Part shown: positions 25,809 through 34,337 of the stretch, one piece after another | Position numbering within the stretch: position 1 is the stretch's first letter | Layout: the number at the start of each line of letters is the position of its first letter | The notes under the pieces: model-generated | Database searches by the model: none | Seen by the model: the letters and a program-made list of their open reading frames with translations, nothing else | What the model was told of the DNA's origin: nothing | Translations under genes and position numbers: made by a program | From: an uncultured Paracoccaceae bacterium | GTDB lineage: Bacteria; Pseudomonadota; Alphaproteobacteria; Rhodobacterales; Rhodobacteraceae | DNA length: 64,000 nt | Assembly: GCA_947498985.1 (NCBI GenBank) | Contig: CANMMF010000003.1 | Span: 496,001 to 560,000 of the forward strand | Direction: 5' to 3'

Positions 25809-26958
25809 GCCGCGCGCCCAGCTTCTGCAGCATGTCGATGCAGGAGCTGAGCTGCGCGCGCGAGACATATTCGTCGGGCCGGTGCGCCTGGGCGATGGCG
25901 CCCGGGCCGCAGATCACCACCGAGAGGCCCATCTGCTGGAAAAGCCCGGCCTCGGTGCCGAAAGCCACGCATTGGCGGTTGTTATGCCCGGTGAGCTGCG
26001 CCACCAGATCGCGCGCGGCGTTGTCGGCTTGCGGCAGCAGGCCCACCACCTCGCCGATCACCTGGGTTTCGATGCACGCCTGCGGGCTCACGCGGCGCAT
26101 GGCGGGCAGCAGCCCGGAGGCCGCATACTCGGCCAGCGCGTCTTTTACGAACTCCGCGTCCTGTGGCTGCACCGGGCGCATCTCCCAGTCAATTTCGGCC
26201 TTGCCGGGGATCACGTTGGTGGCCACACCGCCCGCAAGGCGGCCGATATTGATCGTGGTCCAGGGTGGATCGAACGGGCTGTCGGGCGGCGCGCGGCTGC
26301 GCAGCGCCTCGGCGAGATCGAGCAGCCGGGCGGCGTAGCGCGCGGCATAGGCCACCGCGTTCACCCCGCGGTCGGGGGCGGAGCCATGGCCTTCGAGACC
26401 GGTGAAACGCGTGCTGTATTCAAAGCAGCCCTTGTGACCGTCGACGATCCGCATTTCGCTGGGCTCTCCGACGATGGCGATGGCCGGGCGCAGGCCGCGT
26501 GCCTGCAGTTGCGGCAGCAGGGCGCGCGCGCCCAGGCAGCCGGTCTCCTCGTCATGGGTGATGCAGAGATGCAAAGGCCGGGTGAGGGATGCGTCTTTCA
26601 GCGTTTCGGCCAGCTGCAGGCAGGCGGCGAGAAAGCCCTTCATGTCGCAGCTGCCGCGCCCGTAGAGCCGGTCGTCGCGGCAGGTGAGGGTGAAAGGGTC
26701 GCTGGACCAGTCCTGACCCTCCACCGGGACCACGTCGGAATGGCCCGAAAGCACGATGCCGCCCTCCGTCTCCGGCCCCATCGTGGCCCAGAGGTTGGCT
26801 TTCTGTCCGCTGTCGTCGGGGAAGATCTCGACCCGCGCGCCCGCCGCGCCGAGCAGGTCGGCGATATGGTCGATGATCGCGAGATTGGACGCGCTGGAGA
26901 TCGTCGGGAAGGCGATGAGATCGGCAAGGATCGCTTCGGTGCGGGACAGATGCGTCAT
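25780..26958 (-). CDS. argE: Acetylornithine deacetylase (M20 family)
   Basis: A 392-residue zinc hydrolase releasing ornithine from N-acetylornithine in arginine synthesis. Catalytic pieces: H73 and D75 (SGHSDVVPV), metal-bridging D105 (YGRGSCDMKGF), general base E137 with E138 (THDEETGCLG), E164 in VGEPSEM, and the C-terminal His in GPGAIAQAHRPDEYV. The dimerisation domain (FEYSTRFTGLEGHGS onward) is present and length is normal for ArgE. The related M20 deacylases DapE and succinyl-diaminopimelate enzymes are less likely given the GPGAIAQAHRPDE ending. Confidence 0.9.
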   Translation of the reverse strand: MTHLSRTEAILADLIAFPTISSASNLAIIDHIADLLGAAGARVEIFPDDSGQKANLWATMGPETEGGIVLSGHSDVVPVEGQDWSSDPFTLTCRDDRLYGRGSCDMKGFLAACLQLAETLKDASLTRPLHLCITHDEETGCLGARALLPQLQARGLRPAIAIVGEPSEMRIVDGHKGCFEYSTRFTGLEGHGSAPDRGVNAVAYAARYAARLLDLAEALRSRAPPDSPFDPPWTTINIGRLAGGVATNVIPGKAEIDWEMRPVQPQDAEFVKDALAEYAASGLLPAMRRVSPQACIETQVIGEVVGLLPQADNAARDLVAQLTGHNNRQCVAFGTEAGLFQQMGLSVVICGPGAIAQAHRPDEYVSRAQLSSCIDMLQKLGARLTDKAPPAR

Positions 26959-27067
26959 CGGGCAGCGGGGCGGTCTGGCGGTGGCGCGGGTCTGCGGGCC
27001 GGGAGCCTCCGGCGGAAGTCTGGCGGCAAGATGACGCGGGGTGTGGTTCCCGGCCCGGCAACCGCGC

Positions 27068-28264
27068 TCATGGTTTGACGAACATTTGCCGGGGGCGGTT
27101 GCAGAAACATTCCGCCGGGCCGGAGTCGGTGATCAGGATCGACTCGGTGATTTCCATGCCCCAGTCCTCCATCCAGAGCCCGGGCATGAAATGAAAGGTC
27201 ATGCCGGGCTGCAGCACGGTTTCGTCCTCTGCGCGCAGGCTGATCGTGCGCTCACCCCAGTCGGGCGGGTAGCTGAGACCGATGGGATAGCCGCAGCGCG
27301 CGCCGCGGTCGATACCCGCCGCATCGAGCGGGGCGGCCAGTGCCGCGGCGATATCGCAGGCGCGATGTCCGGCGCGCGCGGCGTCCAGCCCGGCCTCGAG
27401 CCCCTCGACCAGGGCCGCCTCGGCCCGGCGCAGCGTGTCGGGCGGTGTGCCGAGAAAGATCGTCCGGCAGAACGGTGCATGGTAGCGGCGATAACAGCCG
27501 GAGATTTCGAAGAACGTGGCCTCTCCGCTCTGGAACGGGCGGCCGTCCCAGGTCAGATGCGGCGCGGAGGCGTCGGTGCCGGAGGGCAGCAGCGGCACGA
27601 TGGCGGCGTAATCGCCCCAATGCCCGTCCGCACCCATGAGCGCATCATGCTGGATCTGCGCCACGATCTCGTTCTTGGGCACGCCGGGCTCCACCCGTTC
27701 CAGCAGCATGTCGACGATCTTTTCGGAGATCCGCGCGGCGCGGCGCATGAAGGTGATCTCCTCGGAGGATTTGATGCCGCGCTGCCAGTTCACCAGGGCC
27801 GTGGCGTCGATGATCTGCGCCTGCGGCAGCGCCTCCCGCAGGGTCAGGTAGGCCTTTGCCGAAACGTAGTAATTCTCGAGCTCCACCCCGAGGCGCGGGG
27901 CCGGATGCCCCAGATCCGCAAGCCGCCGCGCGAGGTCCTGCATCGGGTGCCGTGTGGTCGATTGCACGAAATGATCGGCGTAGCCGTGAATGTGGTCATC
28001 GGCCATCCAGACCGTCCGGAGCGCGCCGTTGCTGTCCTGGTTGCGGCCCCACCAGACCGGATCGGCGTCGTGAAAGACCAGCACACCCTGATGCACGTAG
28101 AACGACCAGCCGTCATAGCCGGTGAGCCAGGCCATGTTCGAGGGATCGGTGACCAGCAGCACCTCGATCCCGGCGCGGTCCATCGCAGCGCGGGTCAGGG
28201 CCAGACGGCGGTGATACTCGGCCATCGAAAACGGCAGGTCCTTGGCAAAGCGGTGCGGGGGCAT
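27068..28264 (-). CDS. doeA: Ectoine hydrolase-like M24 peptidase family protein
   Basis: 398 residues, the length of DoeA. It matches that family along its whole length: FSMAEYHRRLALTRAAMD, VTDPSNMAWLTGYDGWSFYVHQGVL, VNWQRGIKSSEEI, GDYAAIVPLLPSGTDASAPHLTWD, FFEISGCYRRYHAPFCRT, GYPIGLSYPPDWGE and TFHFMPGLWMEDWG. DoeA opens the ectoine ring to N-acetyl-diaminobutyrate, letting cells use the osmolyte as food. No other ectoine gene (doeB, doeX, eutBC) is near, so the substrate could differ. ATG 28264 has CGGAG seven bases upstream; the frame is open far upstream to 28966 but without family similarity. Confidence 0.75.
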   Translation of the reverse strand: MPPHRFAKDLPFSMAEYHRRLALTRAAMDRAGIEVLLVTDPSNMAWLTGYDGWSFYVHQGVLVFHDADPVWWGRNQDSNGALRTVWMADDHIHGYADHFVQSTTRHPMQDLARRLADLGHPAPRLGVELENYYVSAKAYLTLREALPQAQIIDATALVNWQRGIKSSEEITFMRRAARISEKIVDMLLERVEPGVPKNEIVAQIQHDALMGADGHWGDYAAIVPLLPSGTDASAPHLTWDGRPFQSGEATFFEISGCYRRYHAPFCRTIFLGTPPDTLRRAEAALVEGLEAGLDAARAGHRACDIAAALAAPLDAAGIDRGARCGYPIGLSYPPDWGERTISLRAEDETVLQPGMTFHFMPGLWMEDWGMEITESILITDSGPAECFCNRPRQMFVKP

Positions 28265-28405
28265 GGCGGTCTCCGGTGGCGGCACGAGGCGATCATGGCG
28301 CGATTTGTGCGCGCGTGATGGCCTGAAAGCGACACCGCCTCGATGATTGCCGGACGTGTGGAGGACCGCTAGGCTCCGGGTTTCAGGCCGGAGACCGCAA
28401 AGCAC

Positions 28406-29323
28406 ATGGCGCAGCAGACACCCCTCACAGCCTATCGAGGCCCGGTCACCGACAACGGCGTCTGGGCGCGGTTTGTCCTGCGCGACGACGACGTGATCGT
28501 GAACACACCGCCGAAATGCGGCACGACCTGGATGCTGACCATCGTGATGATGCTGATCCACGGCAGGGTTGTTCCGGATGCGGGCAGCTCGAAGAACGCG
28601 CCCTGGCTGGATTGCGGCTTGCGGGACGCCGCGGGCATGGTGGCGTTTCTGGACGGGCTGCAGCGGCGGCGCTGCATCAAGAGCCATACGCCGTTCGATG
28701 GCGTGCCGTTCCTGCCGGAGCCCACCTATATCGGTGTCTACCGGCATCCCGTGGACGTGCATTTTTCGATGCGCGACCATGTGGCGAACATGAAGGTCGA
28801 TCTGCTCGGCGCCATGTTTGGCGGCGACACGCGGTCGAATTTCCAGCGCTTCCTGACCCATCCGTGCACGTCTGCGGGCACCGACGATCTGACGCTGGCC
28901 TCGATTGTGCATCACTACCGCGAAGCGCGGGCCAGAGCGTCGGGCGGCAACCTGCATTTTTTCCACTACGCCGATCTGACGCGGGATCTGTCAGGGCAGA
29001 TCCGGCGGCTGGCAGGTCTGCTCGACATCGCGGTGCCGCAGGACGTGCTGCGCGACATTGCCGAGGCGACGCAGTTCGGCGCCATGCGCAGGGCGGTGGA
29101 GCTGTCCGAGCGCCGGTTCTCCGAAGACGGCATTTTCCGCGATGCGGCGGCGTTTTTCGCCTCCGGCTCCTCCAACAAGTGGGAGGGGGAGCTGGAGGCG
29201 GACCAGATGGCGCAATACGCAGCCCGTCTGGCCGAGTTGCTGCCCGACCCCGCAGAGCGCGCCTGGCTGGAATGGGGGCATGGGCAGGATGATGGTGCGC
29301 AGGCCGGAGAGCCGCATAATTGA
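28406..29323 (+). CDS. PAPS-dependent sulfotransferase family protein
   Basis: 305 residues of the cytosolic-type sulfotransferase fold. The phosphosulfate loop is clear at 36-42 (PKCGTTW). The 3'-phosphate site appears as IGVYRHPVDVHFSM, and a C-terminal KWEGEL takes the place of the usual GxxGxWK loop. Such enzymes move sulfate from PAPS to a hydroxyl or amine. In marine bacteria targets include lipids (sulfated aminolipids) and small alcohols; the acceptor here is unknown. The gene is divergent from doeA and upstream of the ABC operon but 260 bases away from it, so probably independent. Confidence 0.88.
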   Translation: MAQQTPLTAYRGPVTDNGVWARFVLRDDDVIVNTPPKCGTTWMLTIVMMLIHGRVVPDAGSSKNAPWLDCGLRDAAGMVAFLDGLQRRRCIKSHTPFDGVPFLPEPTYIGVYRHPVDVHFSMRDHVANMKVDLLGAMFGGDTRSNFQRFLTHPCTSAGTDDLTLASIVHHYREARARASGGNLHFFHYADLTRDLSGQIRRLAGLLDIAVPQDVLRDIAEATQFGAMRRAVELSERRFSEDGIFRDAAAFFASGSSNKWEGELEADQMAQYAARLAELLPDPAERAWLEWGHGQDDGAQAGEPHN

Positions 29324-29583
29324 GCGCGACCATGGCTCATGCAGCGAAAACGGGCAGAATCGGCTCGAAATTCGCATGCCGCGTGCGGCGATCTGACACT
29401 GGAGCGCCGCAAATCCTGCGCACTTGACCTGTGTTGCCCCGAAATTCCGGCGGAATCTCCTGTTTTGAGGCCTGATTGCTGCGTTCTTCGGCAAGATGGT
29501 TGCAACGCGGCGTGCCACGCGCTTAGGTTTGGGCCGATACCAGCGAAGCATGAACTTCGCGGACAACCAACAGGGAGCCAGCC

Positions 29584-30684
29584 TTGGCGGAACAGGGAAA
29601 CGGCGACGCATTTGTCGCGTTCGAACGCGTTCAGAAAAGTTATGACGGCGAAACGCTTGTCGTCAAAGACCTGAACCTGAGCTTGCCCAAGGGCGAATTT
29701 CTGACGATGCTCGGCCCCTCGGGTTCCGGCAAGACAACCTGCCTGATGATGCTGGCCGGGTTCGAGACCGCCACCCATGGCGAGATCAAGCTTGACGGTG
29801 TCAGCATCAACAACATCCCGCCGCACAAACGCGGCATCGGCATGGTGTTCCAGAATTACGCGCTGTTTCCGCATATGACCATCAACGAGAACCTCAGCTT
29901 TCCGCTCGAGGTGCGCAAGATGGGCAAGTCGGACCGCGAGGCCAAGGTCAAGCGCGCGCTGGGCATGGTCGAGATGGAGGCCTTTGGCGGCCGCCGTCCG
30001 GCGCAGCTTTCTGGCGGCCAGCAGCAGCGTGTGGCGCTGGCCCGCGCGCTGGTCTTCGAGCCGGAGCTGGTGCTGATGGACGAGCCGCTCGGCGCGCTCG
30101 ACAAGCAGCTGCGCGAGAAGATGCAGTTCGAGATCACCGATCTGGCGCACCGGCTGGGCATCACCGTGGTCTATGTGACCCACGACCAGACCGAGGCGCT
30201 GACCATGTCGGACCGGGTCGCCGTCTTCAACGATGGCCGCATCCAGCAGCTCGACCCGCCCGACGTGCTTTACGAGAAGCCGCAGAACAGCTTCGTTGCG
30301 CAGTTCATCGGCGAAAACAACACGCTGGACGGGGTGATCCAGGAGATCAAGGGCGATACCTGCGTGGTCAAGCTCGATGACGGTCAGATCATCGACGCGG
30401 TGCCGATCAATGTCGACAAGGCGGGCGACCGCACGCGCGTGTCGATCCGGCCCGAACGGGTAGAGTTCAACCCCGATCTGGGCCCCGATGCGCATACGCT
30501 GAAGGCGGAGGTGCTGGAGTTCATCTATATGGGCGACGTGTTCCGCACCCGCCTGCGGGTCGCGGGCACCGACGAGTTTGTGGTCAAGACGCGCAACCGT
30601 GCGGACCAGCAGCGCCCGAAGCCGGGCGAGACGGTGTCCATCGGCTGGCTGCCGGAGGATTGCCGCGCGCTCGAAGCGACTTAG
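29584..30684 (+). CDS. ABC importer ATP-binding protein (PotA-type)
   Basis: 366 residues powering a polyamine/opine-type importer at the inner membrane. Walker A GPSGSGKT (44-51), Q-loop Q90, signature LSGGQQQR (142-149), Walker B LVLMDEP (162-168), and the H-loop in VTHDQTEA are intact. Residues after 240 form the TOBE domain typical of PotA/PotG. The start codon is TTG at 29584, with GGGAG eight bases before it; no ATG fits. It is the first gene of an operon with a binding protein, a DUF1330 protein and two permeases. Confidence 0.93.
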   Translation: MAEQGNGDAFVAFERVQKSYDGETLVVKDLNLSLPKGEFLTMLGPSGSGKTTCLMMLAGFETATHGEIKLDGVSINNIPPHKRGIGMVFQNYALFPHMTINENLSFPLEVRKMGKSDREAKVKRALGMVEMEAFGGRRPAQLSGGQQQRVALARALVFEPELVLMDEPLGALDKQLREKMQFEITDLAHRLGITVVYVTHDQTEALTMSDRVAVFNDGRIQQLDPPDVLYEKPQNSFVAQFIGENNTLDGVIQEIKGDTCVVKLDDGQIIDAVPINVDKAGDRTRVSIRPERVEFNPDLGPDAHTLKAEVLEFIYMGDVFRTRLRVAGTDEFVVKTRNRADQQRPKPGETVSIGWLPEDCRALEAT

Positions 30685-30800
30685 CATTAGCGAACGATTG
30701 CGGGACGGTCGGACATGACCGTCGCGGATCAGTTGAGGGGCCGGCGTTCAAGCCCGTATCCCGGCCTCCATCCATCAAACGGGCAACTAGGGAGCACTAC

Positions 30801-31922
30801 ATGAAACTTTCCAAGACTTTGATGGTCACGTCGGCCCTTACAGTCGCGGCAGCCGGTGGCGTCTACGCCGCAGGCCATGGAATGGCTGACAGCATGACGC
30901 TGGTCAGCTGGGGCGGGGCCTACCAGTCCAGCCAGCAAAAAGCCTATGTCGAACCCTATCTCGCGATGAACGAGGGTGTCACCGCGACCTGGGACGAAAG
31001 CTCTGCCGAGGCGGTCGCCAAGCTGCGCGCGATGAACGAAGCGGGCAACATCACCTGGGATCTCGTCGACGTTGTGGCCGCTGACGCCATTCGTCTGTGC
31101 GACGAAGGTCTCGCCATGGAAATCGACGCTGACGAATTGCTGGCAGCGGCGCCCGACGGCACCTCCGCCGAGGATGATTTCGGCGACCTGCTGGTCTCCG
31201 ACTGCTTCATCCCGCAGATCGTCTACTCGACGACCTTCGGCTACCGGACCGACATGGTGCCCGAGGGTGTCGACGCGCCGAGCCAGATCTGTGACGTGTT
31301 CGACCTGGAAAAGTACCCGGGCAAGCGCGCGCTGGAAAAGCGCTCCATCAACAACATGGAATGGGCGCTGCTCTGCGACGGTGTGGCCAAGGACGACGTC
31401 TATGACGTGCTGGAAACCGACGAAGGTCAGGACCAGGCGCTGGCCAAGCTCGACACCATCAAGGACGAGGTGATCTGGTGGTCGGCCGGTGCCGACACGC
31501 CGCAGCTTCTGGCCGATGGCGAGATCTTCATGGGCTCGACCTATAACGGGCGTCTGTTCTCGGTCATCGAAGAGCAGGATCAGCCGGTTGCGATGATGTG
31601 GGACGCGCAGATCTTCGATCTGGACGGCTGGATCATCCCCGAGGGCCTGCCCGAGGATCGTCTGGCGCGCGTGAAGGACTTCGTGACCTTCGCCACCGAC
31701 ACCCAGCGTCTGGCGGATCAGTCCAAGTACATCTCTTACGGCCCGGCACGCCAGTCGTCGGCGCCGCTGGTGGGTCAGCATGCGGATCTCGGCATCGACA
31801 TGGCGCCGCACATGCCGACCGACCCGGAGAACGCCAAGAACACGTTCCTCTACAACTACGAGTTCTGGGCGGATTATCGCGACGATATCGAAGCGAAGTT
31901 CCAGGCCTGGCTCGCCCAGTGA
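30801..31922 (+). CDS. Periplasmic solute-binding protein (PotD/spermidine-putrescine-type)
   Basis: 373 residues with a signal peptide (MKLSKTLMVTSALTVAAAGG, cleaved after about residue 23). The mature protein starts with SMTLVSWGGAYQSSQQKAYV, the opening of group 1 binding proteins for polyamines and related compounds (PF13416 type). Further landmarks are NITWDLVDVVAADAIRLCDEG, a hinge at QIVYSTTFGYRTD, and NGRLFSV. The acidic mature sequence suits marine or salty surroundings. The exact ligand (spermidine, putrescine, another cation) cannot be read. ATG 30801 follows GGGAGC. A 10-bp hairpin comes just after the stop. Confidence 0.9.
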   Translation: MKLSKTLMVTSALTVAAAGGVYAAGHGMADSMTLVSWGGAYQSSQQKAYVEPYLAMNEGVTATWDESSAEAVAKLRAMNEAGNITWDLVDVVAADAIRLCDEGLAMEIDADELLAAAPDGTSAEDDFGDLLVSDCFIPQIVYSTTFGYRTDMVPEGVDAPSQICDVFDLEKYPGKRALEKRSINNMEWALLCDGVAKDDVYDVLETDEGQDQALAKLDTIKDEVIWWSAGADTPQLLADGEIFMGSTYNGRLFSVIEEQDQPVAMMWDAQIFDLDGWIIPEGLPEDRLARVKDFVTFATDTQRLADQSKYISYGPARQSSAPLVGQHADLGIDMAPHMPTDPENAKNTFLYNYEFWADYRDDIEAKFQAWLAQ

Positions 31923-31932
31923 TGTAACGGGG

Positions 31933-31955
31933 AAGGCGGAGGGATCCTCCGCCTT
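31933..31955 (+). terminator. Intra-operon hairpin after the binding-protein gene
   Basis: AAGGCGGAGG and CCTCCGCCTT form a perfect 10-bp stem around GAT, 11 bases after the stop codon, with only a short T-run. Hairpins here commonly protect or partly terminate the message so that the binding protein is made in excess of the permeases. Confidence 0.7.
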
Positions 31956-32023
31956 TCATACGAAATGACAGTGCAGGGCGGGGATATCCGCTCGCCCTGC
32001 GCCAGCACCGAAGGGACGGGGCC

Positions 32024-32620
32024 ATGCCCAAAGGCTACATCATCGCTCATATCACGGTGACCGATCCCGAGGGCTATCCGGAATATGTCCGGCGCGACAC
32101 GCCGATCCTGCAGCGTCTGGGGGCAGAGATCCTGATCCGCGGTGGCCGCAGCGACACCGTCGAGGGCGCCACCGGCGAGCGCCACGTGATGTTCGCCTTT
32201 CCCAGCTTCGAGGCCGCCGTTGCCGCCTTCCGCGATCCCGATTACCAAGAGGTCGCAAAGATCCGCCATGCCTGTGCCGAGAGCCATATCGTGGCGGTCG
32301 AGGGCACCGATGAGGATCTGCCAGACGCGGACGGCCCGCTCGGGTTTCTGATGGCCCATGTCACCGTGACCGACGCCGAGCGCTACAAGCCCTATGTCGA
32401 CGGCAACACGCCGATCATGCGCGGCCACGGCGCGCGCTACATCGTGCGCGGCGGACGCTCCGAGCTGCTCGAGGGCACGCTGGGCGAGCGCCACGTGGTG
32501 ATTGCCTACCCGTCTTACGACGCCGCCTCCGCGGCCTATCGCGACCCCGCTTATCAGGCGCTTGTCCCGACCCGGCAAGCGCATTCCGACGGAACGCTGA
32601 TTCTTGTCGAAGGAGCCTGA
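32024..32620 (+). CDS. Tandem DUF1330 protein inside the ABC operon
   Basis: 198 residues made of two DUF1330 copies. Copy 1 is at about 1-95 (GYIIAHITVTDPEGYPEYV; GAEILIRGGRSDTVEG; ERHVMFAFPSFEAAVAAFRDPDYQ) and copy 2 at about 104-198 (GFLMAHVTVTDAERYKPYV; GARYIVRGGRSELLEG; ERHVVIAYPSYDAASAAYRDPAYQ). DUF1330 is a ferredoxin-like alpha/beta-barrel fold of unknown function, usually a single domain that dimerises. No signal peptide, so cytoplasmic. It sits between the binding protein and first permease, ending three bases before the permease start, so it is co-translated with transport genes and may act on the imported compound. Confidence 0.88.
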   Translation: MPKGYIIAHITVTDPEGYPEYVRRDTPILQRLGAEILIRGGRSDTVEGATGERHVMFAFPSFEAAVAAFRDPDYQEVAKIRHACAESHIVAVEGTDEDLPDADGPLGFLMAHVTVTDAERYKPYVDGNTPIMRGHGARYIVRGGRSELLEGTLGERHVVIAYPSYDAASAAYRDPAYQALVPTRQAHSDGTLILVEGA

Positions 32621-32623
32621 GCC

Positions 32624-34336
32624 ATGACCGACGCCGCAAACGATCCCGACAAGATTACCGGCCCGACCCCCGACAACGCGATCCGCGCCAGTGAGGCCGC
32701 AGAGGCCACGGATGGTGCAGGCAAGGTGCTGGCCGCCGATGGCACGCCGCTGAAACGCTCGCTCAACCGGGCGCTGCGGGCGCAGAAGATGCGCGCGCTG
32801 ATGCTGGTGGCGCCGTTGCTGCTGTTTGTGCTGATCACCTTCATCGCGCCCATTGCCGACATGCTGTTCCGCTCGGTCGAGAACCAGATCGTGCGCGAGA
32901 CGCTGCCGCGCACCGTGGCCGCGCTGCAGGATTACGATGCTTCCGGCGACGAGATGCCGGGCGATGCGGCCTTCGAGGCGGCCTATTACGACATCTTCTT
33001 TGCCGCCGAGCGCAAGCTGCACACGCGGCTTGGCTCGCGCCTCAATTACGAGATGACCGGCGCCTCGTCGCTGTTCCGCAAATCCGGCCGCGGACTCGAC
33101 GATATCGGCGAGGTCTATCAGGACCAGTTCGAGGATCTCGACGAGGCCTGGGACGAGGCGCGGCCCTGGGCCGAGATGATGGGTGATCCCGACTGGATCG
33201 CCGCACAGGAGGCCTGGAGCGAGGACGATGGCGCGATGCCGCGCTTCGAGCTGCGCGACGGTGTCGCCGACGTGCTGCCCAAGACCGCAGAGGCCTACCG
33301 GCTCTTTGCGCGTTTCATGCAGGTCGAGGAAGGCGACAGCCCGCTTGAGGAGGAGCCCTGGACGGTGGTGCACACTGCGCTCTACCAGGACATCACCGGG
33401 GGCGATATCAGCGGCTATTCAGGCCCCGGTGCCGACAGGCTGGCCGCGCTGGCCGAGCTGGTCGCCGGCCCCGATTTCGAAACGGTGCGGTTCCAGGACG
33501 CTTTCGAGGAGATCGACGAGGACTGGGCCGATCCGGAGATCTGGAAGACCATCAAGACCTATGCACCGGCCTATACCTCGGGCTATTTCCTCAACGCCGT
33601 CGATGCCCAGAAGACCGCCGACGGCCCGGCCCTGCGTGATGAGGACGAACGGATCTACGGGCTGCTCTTCAAGCGCACGCTCTTCATGTCGATGATGATC
33701 ACCATCAGCTGCATTCTGCTGGGTTATCCGGTGGCCTATCTGCTGTCGAACCTGCCGTCGCGCACCGCCAACCTGCTGATGATCCTCGTGCTCCTGCCGT
33801 TCTGGACCTCGCTTCTGGTGCGCACTTCGGCGTGGAAAGTGATGCTACAGCAACAGGGCGTGATCAACGACGTGCTGGTCTGGCTGGGGCTTGTGGGTGA
33901 TGCCGACCGGCTGGTGATGATCAACAACCAGTTCGGCACCATCGTGGCGATGACCCATATCCTGCTGCCTTTCATGATCCTGCCGATGTATTCGGTGATG
34001 TCGACGATCCCGCCATCATACGTGCGTGCGGCCAAATCGCTGGGCGCCACCAACTGGACCACCTTCTGGCGGGTCTATTTCCCGCAATCGGTGCCGGGGA
34101 TCGGGGCGGGGTCGATCCTCGTCTTCATCCTGGCCATCGGCTATTACATCACCCCCGAGATTGTCGGCGGCACCACCGGGACGTTCATCTCCAACCGGAT
34201 CGCCTATCACATCTCGTCGTCGCTCAACTGGGGTCTGGCGGCGGCGCTGGGGGCGATCCTGCTGGCGGCAGTGCTGATCCTCTACTGGGCCTACGACCGC
34301 ATCGTGGGCATCGACAACGTGAAGCTGGGAGGCTGA
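32624..34336 (+). CDS. ABC permease (PotB-type) with a large insert after the first membrane helix
   Basis: 570 residues, about twice the usual 280-300 of PotB. A helix at about 58-80 is followed by some 260 mostly acidic, hydrophilic residues (85-345). Then comes the normal permease core: helices from about 352 on, the EAA loop AAKSLGATNWTTFWRVYFPQ (469-488), and helices to the C-terminus. Given the inside-facing N-terminus (KRSLNRALRAQKMR), the insert should face the periplasm, where it could touch the binding protein. It begins three bases after the DUF1330 stop and ends one base before the next permease start codon. Confidence 0.9.
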   Translation: MTDAANDPDKITGPTPDNAIRASEAAEATDGAGKVLAADGTPLKRSLNRALRAQKMRALMLVAPLLLFVLITFIAPIADMLFRSVENQIVRETLPRTVAALQDYDASGDEMPGDAAFEAAYYDIFFAAERKLHTRLGSRLNYEMTGASSLFRKSGRGLDDIGEVYQDQFEDLDEAWDEARPWAEMMGDPDWIAAQEAWSEDDGAMPRFELRDGVADVLPKTAEAYRLFARFMQVEEGDSPLEEEPWTVVHTALYQDITGGDISGYSGPGADRLAALAELVAGPDFETVRFQDAFEEIDEDWADPEIWKTIKTYAPAYTSGYFLNAVDAQKTADGPALRDEDERIYGLLFKRTLFMSMMITISCILLGYPVAYLLSNLPSRTANLLMILVLLPFWTSLLVRTSAWKVMLQQQGVINDVLVWLGLVGDADRLVMINNQFGTIVAMTHILLPFMILPMYSVMSTIPPSYVRAAKSLGATNWTTFWRVYFPQSVPGIGAGSILVFILAIGYYITPEIVGGTTGTFISNRIAYHISSSLNWGLAAALGAILLAAVLILYWAYDRIVGIDNVKLGG

Positions 34337-34337
34337 C

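Noticed and set aside
28265-28966. N-terminal extension of the ectoine hydrolase frame on the minus strand
   Set aside because: It overlaps the sulfotransferase gene, has no DoeA similarity, and a good ribosome-binding site precedes the ATG at 28264.
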